Source: Primorskyibacter aestuariivivens
GTDB lineage: Bacteria; Pseudomonadota; Alphaproteobacteria; Rhodobacterales; Rhodobacteraceae
NCBI RefSeq assembly: GCF_028023675.1
Contig: NZ_JAQIOZ010000010.1
Coordinates: forward strand, 62,001 to 126,000
DNA length: 64,000 nucleotides
Direction: 5' to 3'
Part shown: positions 35,197-42,900 of the stretch, piece after piece
How the letters are laid out: the number at the start of each line of letters is the position of its first letter
Position numbering within the stretch: position 1 is the stretch's first letter
The notes under the pieces: model-generated
The model's database searches: none
What the model saw: only the letters and a program-made list of their open reading frames with translations
Told to the model about the DNA's origin: nothing
Translations under genes and position numbers: made by a program

Positions 35197-36659
35197 TGCG
35201 TGTTTCAAGACTATCTCTAATTATCGGGTTTCCACTGTTCTTGGGCGCCTGCGCGACGGCTGTTCCGGGTATCTACACCGAGCCAAAGGCCGGGTTCGCA
35301 AATGTGTCGAGCCAAACGACGGCAGCGATTGGCAAACGTACCGCCTTTGCAGAAACGCAAGCTGAGAACGAAGCCTTGAAAAAGCAAGTTCGAGCGTTGG
35401 TCTACCGCAAAACACTGTCCGCAGACACCGCGGTTCAGGTTGCTCTGCTGAACAATAAAGGTCTGCAAGCCGCGTATGCCAACGTCGGGCTTTCGGCTGC
35501 TGAGGCATGGCAACAGTCCACGCCCCAGAATCCAATTGTTTCAATTGGGCTCGTTGGAATTGGAGCACCCGAACTGGGGCTCTATCGGAGTATAGAAGGT
35601 CTGATCCGAACAAATATTCTGGATGCGACGACTCGAAAGCAACGAATGGCAATCGCTGAAACTGCATTCCAGCAGGCCCAGCTGACAGCAGTGAACGATA
35701 CGCTTTCCTTGGCCGCTGAAACGCGAGCTGCCTGGATTGAAGCCGTGTCCGCTTTCGAGACAGTCGGTTATCTCAGGCAGGCAAAGGCGACGTCCGATGC
35801 TGGGTCTGAGTTGGCCCTGCGCTTGGGGGAGACTGGGGCGCTTAACAAGGCAGGCCAGGCGCGGGAACAGGCGTTCAACGCTGAACTTGCCGGGCAATTG
35901 GCCCAGGCTCGGCTCAATGCCGCGCGTTCTAAAGAGAACCTTGCAAGACTTATGGGGTTGTGGGGATCAGACGTTGAGTTTTTTGTTCCTGATGCTTTGC
36001 CACAACTTCCCAGATCGATTGGCCGTGTCACAAGTATCGAAGCCAAGGCATTGGCCAACCGAGTAGATTTACGCGTCGCCCAGTTGGGTTTGGAAGCACA
36101 AGCACGCGCTTTCGGCCTCACGGACAAGACTAGGATCGTAAGCGATCTTGAACTTGTTGTCGGAGCTGAGTCGGAGCGGGAACGTGAGGACGGTCGAACC
36201 GAAACCGAAACGTTGCCACAGCTTGAGTTGGAATTCGCAATCCCAATTTACGATACGGGCAAAGCGCGTATGCGAAAAGCGGAGCTGATGTATTTGCAAT
36301 CGGCGAATGTATTGGCGGAAAAGGCCGTCAATGTGCGCTCTGAAGCACGCAGCGCAGAGACTTCCTACCACGCATCCTACCAAATCGCGCGCCATTACCG
36401 CGATGTTCTTGTTCCACTTCGAACAACCGTCGAAGAGGAGGGTTTGCTGTCCTACAACGGCATGATCACCAACACTTTCGAGTTGCTTACTGACGTGCGC
36501 GAAAAACTAGGCGCGTCACTGGAAGCAGCAAATGCAAAGCGTGAATTCTATTTGGCCCAAGCTGACCTGACCGCTGCCATCTACGGCGGTGGTGAAGGCA
36601 GTGCTGGCGCTGGTGGAGAAGGCGCATCACTTGCTGCCGGTGGCGGCGCAGGACACTGA
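35196..36659 (+). CDS. TolC-family outer membrane factor (lipoprotein type)
   Basis: A 487-residue protein with a lipobox (FLGACAT, Cys near 19) and the long alternating helices and duplicated halves of outer membrane efflux proteins (for example LPQLELEFAIPIYDTGKAR near 340-360). It ends in a glycine/alanine-rich tail. Such proteins form trans-envelope exit channels. No RND or membrane-fusion gene lies nearby, which is unusual. A copper role follows from its operon partners: a multicopper oxidase 11 nt downstream and a cupredoxin-CusF fusion. Confidence 0.9.
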   Translation: MRVSRLSLIIGFPLFLGACATAVPGIYTEPKAGFANVSSQTTAAIGKRTAFAETQAENEALKKQVRALVYRKTLSADTAVQVALLNNKGLQAAYANVGLSAAEAWQQSTPQNPIVSIGLVGIGAPELGLYRSIEGLIRTNILDATTRKQRMAIAETAFQQAQLTAVNDTLSLAAETRAAWIEAVSAFETVGYLRQAKATSDAGSELALRLGETGALNKAGQAREQAFNAELAGQLAQARLNAARSKENLARLMGLWGSDVEFFVPDALPQLPRSIGRVTSIEAKALANRVDLRVAQLGLEAQARAFGLTDKTRIVSDLELVVGAESEREREDGRTETETLPQLELEFAIPIYDTGKARMRKAELMYLQSANVLAEKAVNVRSEARSAETSYHASYQIARHYRDVLVPLRTTVEEEGLLSYNGMITNTFELLTDVREKLGASLEAANAKREFYLAQADLTAAIYGGGEGSAGAGGEGASLAAGGGAGH

Positions 36660-36670
36660 AAGGAACTGAC

Positions 36671-38029
36671 ATGTTAAACAGACGTCAATTACTCGGAGCC
36701 GGTGCCGCTGGTGCCACACTGGTTTCTTCGCAAGCATGGGGTCAGACCCTGAACATGGGCTTGCCTGAGGCTGCTCAAATGGACAGCGCCGCTACAGCGG
36801 TCACGCCCAGGCCGTCGTCAGGTGTGGATTACAATCCTGTCGTCACACTGAATGGCTGGACCTTGCCGCACCGTATGAACAACGGGGTGAAGGAATTTCA
36901 TCTTGTAGCCGAGCCGGTCGAGCGAGAGATGGCCGACGGAATGATCGCGCACCTGTGGGGTTACAATGGCCAATCGACCGGCCCGACTATTGAGGCCGTA
37001 GAGGGCGACCGTATCCGAATCTATGTCACCAACAAGCTGCCGGAGGAGACGTCGGTCCATTGGCATGGGTTGATACTGCCCTCAGGTATGGATGGCGTGG
37101 TCGGTTTGAGCCATCCGGGGATCAAACCCGGCAAGACTTTTGTCTATGAGTTCGATCTCATCAAATCTGGTACCTTCATGTACCACCCTCATGCGGATGA
37201 GATGACCCAAATGGCTATGGGCATGATGGGCATGTTCGTGGTCCATCCCAAGGACCCGACCTTCATGCCCGTCGATCGGGACTTCCTGATCATGCTGAAT
37301 GCCTTCGACATTGATCCCGGGACATATGTGCCGCGCATCATGACAATGACCGACTTCAACCTTTGGACTTGGAACAGCCGGATTTTCCCGGACATAGACC
37401 CGTTGGTCGTGAACAGAGGCGACAAGGTCCGTGTTCGTGTTGGCAACCTGACAATGACAAACCACCCGATCCACATGCACGGATATGATTTCAAGGTCAC
37501 TTGCACGGATGGTGGATGGGTTCCTGAATCTGCCCAATGGCCAGAAGTTAGCATCGACATTCCCGTTGGCGCCATGCGGGCATATGAATTCGTAGCCGAC
37601 AATTTGGGTGATTGGGCGATTCATTGCCACAAATCGCACCACACAATGAACGCTATGGGACACGATGTGCCAACTTTCATCGGTGTGAACAAAAAGCAAC
37701 TGACCCAGAAGATCCGCGAATTCCAACCGGAATACATGCCGATGGGGACTGCCGGTATGGGCGATATGGGCAAGATGACCATGGAATTGCCGGACAACAC
37801 CATTCCTATGATGAACGGCTGGGGTCCGCATGGACCACTCGAGATGGGTGGCATGTTCTCAGTCGTGAAGGTGCGTGAAGGTATCGATACAGACGATTAC
37901 TCTGATCCCGGCTGGTATGAAAACCCTCCGGGTGAGCAAGCATATGAATGGACAGGCGAGTTGCCTGAGTTCGCTTCCAACAACAGCCCACAAACCATCC
38001 TCACACCCAAACCAACCTCGAAGGGCTGA
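36671..38029 (+). CDS. Multicopper oxidase (third of three)
   Basis: A 452-residue protein with a Tat-like signal (NRRQLLGAG) and the copper motifs HWHGL, FMYHPHADE, HPIHMHGYDF and HCHKSHHTMNAMGH. The T1 region differs from the HCHxxxHxxxGM form of the other two oxidases. The C-terminal 70 residues are Met/Gly-rich at first (MGTAGMGDMGKMTME) and then hydrophilic. It probably oxidises or binds Cu(I) in the periplasm. It sits between the TolC-like gene and the cupredoxin fusion. Confidence 0.92.
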   Translation: MLNRRQLLGAGAAGATLVSSQAWGQTLNMGLPEAAQMDSAATAVTPRPSSGVDYNPVVTLNGWTLPHRMNNGVKEFHLVAEPVEREMADGMIAHLWGYNGQSTGPTIEAVEGDRIRIYVTNKLPEETSVHWHGLILPSGMDGVVGLSHPGIKPGKTFVYEFDLIKSGTFMYHPHADEMTQMAMGMMGMFVVHPKDPTFMPVDRDFLIMLNAFDIDPGTYVPRIMTMTDFNLWTWNSRIFPDIDPLVVNRGDKVRVRVGNLTMTNHPIHMHGYDFKVTCTDGGWVPESAQWPEVSIDIPVGAMRAYEFVADNLGDWAIHCHKSHHTMNAMGHDVPTFIGVNKKQLTQKIREFQPEYMPMGTAGMGDMGKMTMELPDNTIPMMNGWGPHGPLEMGGMFSVVKVREGIDTDDYSDPGWYENPPGEQAYEWTGELPEFASNNSPQTILTPKPTSKG

Positions 38030-38077
38030 CCTGCCTTTCGACAATCTTCAAACACTCAGAAAACACAGGAAAAACCG

Positions 38078-38854
38078 ATGAAGAATCTTCTTTTGACAAC
38101 TGCTATCGCGTTCGCTTTGGGGATGCCGGCATATGCCGCAGGCACCCATTCTGGAGGACATGATGAAGTAAAGACCAAAGAGGCCCACGGTCACGGCGTC
38201 GGCGGCCACGGAAATGATGGCCACGGCGATGCGCACGCAATGATGGCGGCGGGCATGCCGGGTATGGCAGATGAAGTAACACGCATGATAGATGTGATCA
38301 TGCGCGAAACAGATGACGGCGAGATGATCTTTGAGCCCAACACGTTTGAATTTGAACAGGGTGAAACCATCCGATTCAACGTCATGAATAAAGGCGAGCT
38401 CGAACATGAGTTTGTGATCGATAATGTCGAGGGCAATGCCAAGCACAAGATGGCGATGGCAGAGATGGATATGGAACATGACGATCCCAATTCGGTGCGT
38501 CTTGACGAAGGGAAATCCGGTGAAGTTATCTGGAAGTTCGCCAATGCCGGTACATTTGAATTCGCCTGTCTGATCCCCGGCCACTACGAAGCCGGCATGC
38601 ATGGGCCAATCAAAGTGTCACAGAAAATGGCCCAGGCGGACGTGGAGTACACCCAAGGCAAGATCAAGAAGGTTGATGCAAAGGGTGGGAAGGTCACCAT
38701 CGTCCACGGCCCGTTGCTCAATCTCGATATGCCTGCCATGACAATGGTTTTCCGGGCCGATGAGGCCATGATTGCCAGAATGTCCGAGGGCCAGGACATC
38801 GAATTCGTCGCCGAGCCGGTAAAAGGCAAACTGACCGTCACAGAAATGAAATGA
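38078..38854 (+). CDS. Cupredoxin-CusF fusion, His/Met-rich copper-binding protein
   Basis: A 258-residue exported protein with four parts: signal peptide (to about AYA-20), a His/Gly/Met-rich segment (about 22-60, with HGHGVGGHGNDGHGDAH), a cupredoxin domain, and a CusF-like domain. The cupredoxin domain spans about 75-185 with blue-copper ligands in HEFVID and CLIPGHYEAGMHG. The CusF-like domain has NLDMPAMTMVF near 218-228. Both domains bind copper in the periplasm. Fusing them in one chain would let copper pass directly between sites. It follows the multicopper oxidase by 48 nt. Confidence 0.9.
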   Translation: MKNLLLTTAIAFALGMPAYAAGTHSGGHDEVKTKEAHGHGVGGHGNDGHGDAHAMMAAGMPGMADEVTRMIDVIMRETDDGEMIFEPNTFEFEQGETIRFNVMNKGELEHEFVIDNVEGNAKHKMAMAEMDMEHDDPNSVRLDEGKSGEVIWKFANAGTFEFACLIPGHYEAGMHGPIKVSQKMAQADVEYTQGKIKKVDAKGGKVTIVHGPLLNLDMPAMTMVFRADEAMIARMSEGQDIEFVAEPVKGKLTVTEMK

Positions 38855-38858
38855 GAAT

Positions 38859-38883
38859 GCCGGGGGCTATTTCGGCCCCCGGC
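38859..38883 (+). terminator. GC-rich hairpin after the cupredoxin-CusF gene
   Basis: GCCGGGGGC (38859-38867) pairs perfectly with GCCCCCGGC (38875-38883) across a 7-nt loop, starting 4 nt after the stop codon. There is no T-tract, so it may pause or stabilise rather than terminate fully. Confidence 0.65.
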
Positions 38884-38983
38884 AAACAACCGTGTAAGGA
38901 CCAGGTTCCAAGTTCAAACAGAAGTACCGGCTTACACACATGAAACGGGAGCGAAGCTCTCACAACATAAGGAAGAACTAAAC

Positions 38984-39295
38984 ATGAAAATTTTTCTCAT
39001 AGCAACAGCAACCTTTAGCATCACAATCGGCGCGGCTTTTGCCTCCCAAGATTCTACATCAGTCGAGCAGATGCTTCGTTTGAGCAATGACTCCGCAGCC
39101 GAGCGCTTGTTGCCAGAAACAAGCACAGGCGATGCCATGGCTGCTAGGAAAAAATTTGCAATCTCAGAGGATTCGGCGGCGGAACGCGACGTTTTGTTGC
39201 CTGAAGAGATAAATGCTCACAGCGAAGATATGGCGAAGGAAAAGTTTGCAACGTCGAAAGACTCGGCGGCGGAGCAAGTCGTCCACTTCCACTAG
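38984..39295 (+). CDS. Small secreted protein with three DSAAE repeats
   Basis: A 103-residue protein with a signal peptide (to about AFAS-21). The mature part has three similar units centred on SNDSAAER (34-41), SEDSAAER (61-68) and SKDSAAEQ (91-98), the last two preceded by KFA and the first two followed by LLPE. No family was recognised. It ends in HFH. It is the last gene of the copper cluster before the IS element. A strong hairpin follows its stop. Confidence 0.75.
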   Translation: MKIFLIATATFSITIGAAFASQDSTSVEQMLRLSNDSAAERLLPETSTGDAMAARKKFAISEDSAAERDVLLPEEINAHSEDMAKEKFATSKDSAAEQVVHFH

Positions 39296-39311
39296 AATGT
39301 AGTTCTATGTC

Positions 39312-39353
39312 AATGGCAACTGAGCAGCGTTCTATAACTACTCAGTTGCCATT
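39312..39353 (+). terminator. Probable intrinsic terminator of the repeat-protein gene
   Basis: AATGGCAACTGAG (39312-39324) pairs perfectly over 13 bp with CTCAGTTGCCATT (39341-39353) across a 16-nt loop. The hairpin is followed by TTAAA. It lies 17 nt after the stop codon. Confidence 0.7.
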
Positions 39354-39424
39354 TAAACCAATTATGCCGTGGGATAGACGTGATCTCTATTGGCGTGCCC
39401 CCATCGGGTGGTCCGATTTGATTG

Positions 39425-40240
39425 TTAGTGCATCGTTGGCCTCTGGTCCAATGGAACGATGCTTTCCGGCGCAGGCGGGCGGTATCCCAGAGCGCTGTGC
39501 GGCCTGACGGTGTTGTAATGGATACGCCATTGTTCGATCAGGATTTGCGCCTCCCTTAGGCTGTAGAAGATTTCGCCGTTCAACAGCTCGTCTCGGAACC
39601 GGGCATTGAAGCTTTCGCAGTATCCGTTTTCCCATGGTGATCCTGGCTCGATGTACGCTGTTTTCGCCCCGACGGCGGCAATCCAGTCCCGCACCTTCTG
39701 AGCGATAAATTCCGGCCCATTGTCGGATCTTATGTATTCCGGGGGGCCGCGGAGGATGAACAGGTCTGTCAGTGCGTCCAGCACATCGGTTGAGTTGAGC
39801 TTGCGATCGACGCGGATCATGAGCGCCTCCCTGGTGTATTCGTCGATGATATTCAGCGTCCGATAGACGCGCCCGTCAGCAGTGCGGTCCTGAACGAAGT
39901 CATAAGACCAGACATGGTTTGGACGCTCTGGCCTGAGCCGGACGCATGACCCATCGTTCAGCCAGAGCCGCCCTTTCTTCTTCTGTTTCTGGGGGACTTT
40001 CAGCCCTTCGCGTCGCCAGATGCGTTCGACCCGCTTGTGGTTCACACACCAGCCCGCGTTGTTCAACAGACCCGTCACCATCCGATAGCCATAGCGGCCG
40101 TACTGGTCGGCCAACTCGATGATATCGTCGGTCAGCCGTTCTTCATCGGCGTGGCCCTGCGGCACCTTGCGCTGCGTGGATCGATGCTGTCCAAGCGTGC
40201 GGCAGGCGCGGCGCTCGGATACGCCAAGCTCCTGCCGCAC
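39425..40240 (-). CDS. IS3-family transposase OrfB (DDE integrase domain)
   Basis: A 271-residue frame with the HTH_21 region (RYGYRMVTGLLNNAGW) and the rve integrase core. Catalytic residues are visible as D in SYDFVQD, D in YIRSDNGPEF and E in SPWENGYCESFN (DD35E). The frame stays open upstream to about 40270, where it overlaps orfA. The natural product is therefore probably an OrfAB fusion made by -1 frameshifting near GGAAACTTCTG. Confidence 0.93.
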   Translation of the reverse strand: MRQELGVSERRACRTLGQHRSTQRKVPQGHADEERLTDDIIELADQYGRYGYRMVTGLLNNAGWCVNHKRVERIWRREGLKVPQKQKKKGRLWLNDGSCVRLRPERPNHVWSYDFVQDRTADGRVYRTLNIIDEYTREALMIRVDRKLNSTDVLDALTDLFILRGPPEYIRSDNGPEFIAQKVRDWIAAVGAKTAYIEPGSPWENGYCESFNARFRDELLNGEIFYSLREAQILIEQWRIHYNTVRPHSALGYRPPAPESIVPLDQRPTMH

Positions 40241-40272
40241 GTGGTCGATGCATTTGCGGCGACGCGAAGGGC

Positions 40273-40551
40273 TCAGAAGTTTCCCCGTGCCGCCTCGGTC
40301 AGAATGAGCTTGTCCAACGTCAGGTCCGACACCGCCCGCCGCAACCTTTGGTTCTCTTTCTCAAGCTCTTTCAGCCGAGCGAGTTGCGACCGCTGCATCC
40401 CGCCATAGAGCTTCCGCCATCGATAAAATGTCTGCTGCGTCACGCCGATCTGGCGCACCGCCTCGGCGATCGTCGCGCCTTGTCCCTGCAGAACTTCAAC
40501 TTGCCGAAGCTTCGATACAATATCTTCGGGCTTCTCTCGTTTTCCAGCCAT
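40273..40551 (-). CDS. IS3-family transposase OrfA
   Basis: A 92-residue protein with an N-terminal helix-turn-helix (EAVRQIGVTQQTFYRWRKLYG) and a C-terminal leucine-zipper-like coil (LARLKELEKENQRLRRAVSDL), as in IS3 OrfA proteins that bind the element's ends. It ends at EAARGNF, overlapping the open frame of orfB. Confidence 0.92.
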   Translation of the reverse strand: MAGKREKPEDIVSKLRQVEVLQGQGATIAEAVRQIGVTQQTFYRWRKLYGGMQRSQLARLKELEKENQRLRRAVSDLTLDKLILTEAARGNF

Positions 40552-40687
40552 CGCTGATCCTCCAAGTTACGGGACAAAACTATCCCAGTTGGTGGACCAC
40601 TTTCAGGGGGCTATTCCAGGTTTTTCCCCGAAGCAGGCGCGACCCTTCGATCTCCGATTTTTGTTTCTCTCAGCCAAAACTTTTTCC

Positions 40688-40718
40688 TTGAACCTCCAGT
40701 TGCTAGAGGGCGTATGCA
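40688..40718 (+). promoter_or_regulatory. CadR/PbrR-type promoter of the first TRAP pair
   Basis: -35 TTGAAC (40688-40693) and -10 TATGCA (40713-40718) are 19 bp apart. The dyad CCTC-CAGTTGCTA-GAGG in the spacer matches the promoters at 42.8 and 49.3 kb closely. It lies just right of the IS end, 158 nt before the DctQ start. The rest of 40619-40875 holds no other gene I can support. Confidence 0.78.
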
Positions 40719-40875
40719 AGACACTTCAACGTGACTTTGAGAAAACATGATGCGGCTTGATGTCACTTACTAAAGGTGTGGTCACGCAAGGATGCTGTCC
40801 CATCGGACGAAGAATTCTGGTGCAAAGCGCAACGCAGTTCGCAGACGCAACGAGGGCCCGTGGGAGAAACAAGAA

Positions 40876-41385
40876 ATGATTGTAAGAATTGAGAGATTTC
40901 TACGCCTCGTTGGCATAGCCGCAGCCTGCATACTTATCCCCGCTCAGATACTTGTCTCATTGAGCTATCTGACCGGTCGCCGGATTATCCACTTTGGCAC
41001 GACACCACTGCAGGAACTTGAGTGGCACATCTTCCTGGCACTCATCTTTCTTTCGTTCGGCCCAGTTTACCTGGCCAATCGCCATGTTCGCATCGATGTA
41101 TTCAGGGAACGGTTTTCCGAGCGAACACGCGCTTATGTTGAACTCATCGGTATCTTCTTTGCCCTCATCCCATTCGCGCTGGCATTGACATATTTCGGTG
41201 CAAGCTTTGCCTGGAAGGCTTACCTAGTCGACGAAGGGTCCCGCGCAGCGCTTGGTCTGCCCAATCGTTGGATTATCAAATCGATGATACCAATAGGCGG
41301 GCTTTTAATGCTGCTGGCTGGGCTCGTCAAAGCAAAACAAAGCCTGTCAACTCTTCGCGGGACAGCGGTAGGGACGGGCGCATGA
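40876..41385 (+). CDS. TRAP transporter small membrane subunit (DctQ-like), pair 1
   Basis: A 169-residue protein with four membrane helices and the DctQ-family pattern: LQELEWHIFLALIFLSFG, then RHVRIDVFRERFSERTRAY. It partners the large DctM-like subunit, whose ATG overlaps its stop codon. No DctP-type binding protein gene is nearby. The ATG at 40876 is chosen because the upstream extension is charged and unlike the family. Confidence 0.9.
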   Translation: MIVRIERFLRLVGIAAACILIPAQILVSLSYLTGRRIIHFGTTPLQELEWHIFLALIFLSFGPVYLANRHVRIDVFRERFSERTRAYVELIGIFFALIPFALALTYFGASFAWKAYLVDEGSRAALGLPNRWIIKSMIPIGGLLMLLAGLVKAKQSLSTLRGTAVGTGA

Positions 41386-42719
41386 TCGAACTATTGCCTC
41401 TTTTCATGATCCTCTCGCTTGTTGTGTTTCTTTTTTCAGGCTACCCGGTAGCCTTGGTCCTGACCGGCGTGACAACGGTTTTTACGGCGCTCGCCATTGG
41501 GCTGGACCTCATGTCGGTCGCCAAGCTGCAGCTGTTTACCTTAAGGTCTTTTGCGTTACTGGCAGACAGCTTGATTTTTCCGGCTGTGGTACCCCTGATT
41601 TTGATGGGCGTGATACTTGCACGCAGCGGACAAATCGAGAGTTTTATGGGAACACTCTCGCATCTCTTGCGCCGAGTGCCAGGTAGTCTTCCAATAACAG
41701 TCCTAGTCGTCGGTATCTTGATTGCTCCCTCCGCCGGTCTGATTGGCGCTGCGGTCGGCACCCTCACGATTGCAACGCTCCCAACACTCTTGGCGCAGCG
41801 ATACAGCGCCTCCGTCGCGACAAGTGCCGTTGCAGCAGCCGGGACGCTTGGGGTGATCCTGCCGCCTGCGGTTATGCTGTTTTTCCTGGCTGATCTGGCG
41901 GAATTGCCAATCCTGGAGACCTTCACTGGAGTCCTGCTACCGGCAGGATTGTTGTTCGCACTCTATGTAGTGTATTTTGTCATCCGGGGTCGGTCCGCCC
42001 CCGCGGAAGTACAGATACCCCAACCGACGCGGCTGACACTTAAGTCCATGATCAGCATCTTGGGGCCTATTTTTGTTGTTGGCGCCGTACTAGCATCCAT
42101 CGCAACCGGGTGGGCAACGCCAACGCAATCGGGGGCCATCGGCGCGTTTGCCGCATTTTGCATGATGATATTGACGCGCCCGCTGACGTGGAATTTGTAC
42201 AAGAAAATTTGCGTCGAGACAGCGACAATCGTCGCCATGGTTTTCCTGATCATCCTTGCGGCCAATGCCTTCACACTGGTCTTCCGGATTTTGGACGGTG
42301 ATGAAATGGTCGAGGGTTTTCTATTTGCTCTCAATCTTGGAACTTGGGGGACACTGCTCTTCGTACTTGCCGTCGTATTTATCCTCGGTTTTTTCATCGA
42401 CTGGCTGGAGATTGTTGTGATATCACTCCCGCTTTTCATGCCAGTTCTCGTCGACTTGGACTTTTCTCAACACGTAGGTTCCCCGTTGATGATCAACGTC
42501 TGGTTGGCGACGTTGTTTGCATTGGTGCTTCAAACATCCTTCGTCACGCCCCCGTTCGGGTTTGCATTGTTTTTTCTGCGGGGATCCGCACCACCGGGTG
42601 TGTCAATGGCAGACATCTATAGAGGTGCAGTTCCAATTGTCGGATTGCAGCTCGTTGTATTGGCGTTGGTTCTCCTTTTCCCCTGGCTTGCTACCGCAAT
42701 CGCTTCTGGTCTGCGATAA
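41382..42719 (+). CDS. TRAP transporter large membrane subunit (DctM-like), pair 1
   Basis: A 445-residue protein with about twelve membrane helices and DctM signatures: APSAGLIGAAVGTL, GTLGVILPPAVMLFF and QTSFVTPPFGFALFFLRG. DctM is the ion-coupled transport subunit that normally takes substrates from a periplasmic binding protein. Here no binding protein is present, and the pair stands under a CadR/PbrR-type promoter, next to a ZntA-type ATPase. The substrate is unknown. Confidence 0.92.
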   Translation: MIELLPLFMILSLVVFLFSGYPVALVLTGVTTVFTALAIGLDLMSVAKLQLFTLRSFALLADSLIFPAVVPLILMGVILARSGQIESFMGTLSHLLRRVPGSLPITVLVVGILIAPSAGLIGAAVGTLTIATLPTLLAQRYSASVATSAVAAAGTLGVILPPAVMLFFLADLAELPILETFTGVLLPAGLLFALYVVYFVIRGRSAPAEVQIPQPTRLTLKSMISILGPIFVVGAVLASIATGWATPTQSGAIGAFAAFCMMILTRPLTWNLYKKICVETATIVAMVFLIILAANAFTLVFRILDGDEMVEGFLFALNLGTWGTLLFVLAVVFILGFFIDWLEIVVISLPLFMPVLVDLDFSQHVGSPLMINVWLATLFALVLQTSFVTPPFGFALFFLRGSAPPGVSMADIYRGAVPIVGLQLVVLALVLLFPWLATAIASGLR

Positions 42720-42838
42720 GCAGCAATTTAGAAGACCAAAGCGACTGAAGGTCAGGCCACATAGTGCAGGGGAAAGGAGGTGAGACTTACCCAAGGATAC
42801 AATAACACAATGAGTAGCGACAAACGTCGCGTTTTCCC

Positions 42839-42869
42839 TTGAACCTCTAGTTGCTGTAGGTCGTATGAA
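42839..42869 (+). promoter_or_regulatory. CadR/PbrR-type promoter of the ZntA-type ATPase
   Basis: -35 TTGAAC (42839-42844) and -10 TATGAA (42864-42869) flank the 19-bp spacer CTCTAGTTGCTGTAGGTCG. It sits 31 nt before the ATPase ATG. Confidence 0.82.
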
Positions 42870-42900
42870 CCCCCCACAGTTTCGAATCCGAGGATAATCC

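Larger units (their letters stand above)
39391..40618 (-). mobile_element. IS3-family insertion sequence, about 1.2 kb
   Basis: The element holds an orfA-orfB transposase pair on the minus strand. Its ends are imperfect inverted repeats: TGGCGTGCCCCC...GTGGTCC at the left and, reversed, TGGAATAGCCCCC...GTGGTCC at the right (near 40591-40618). No clear target duplication was found, so the exact ends are approximate. It separates the copper cluster from the Cd/Zn/TRAP section. Confidence 0.8.

Noticed and set aside
39391-40618. A target-site duplication for the IS3-family element
   Set aside because: The flanking bases do not match when the ends are set by the inverted repeats, so no duplication is claimed.
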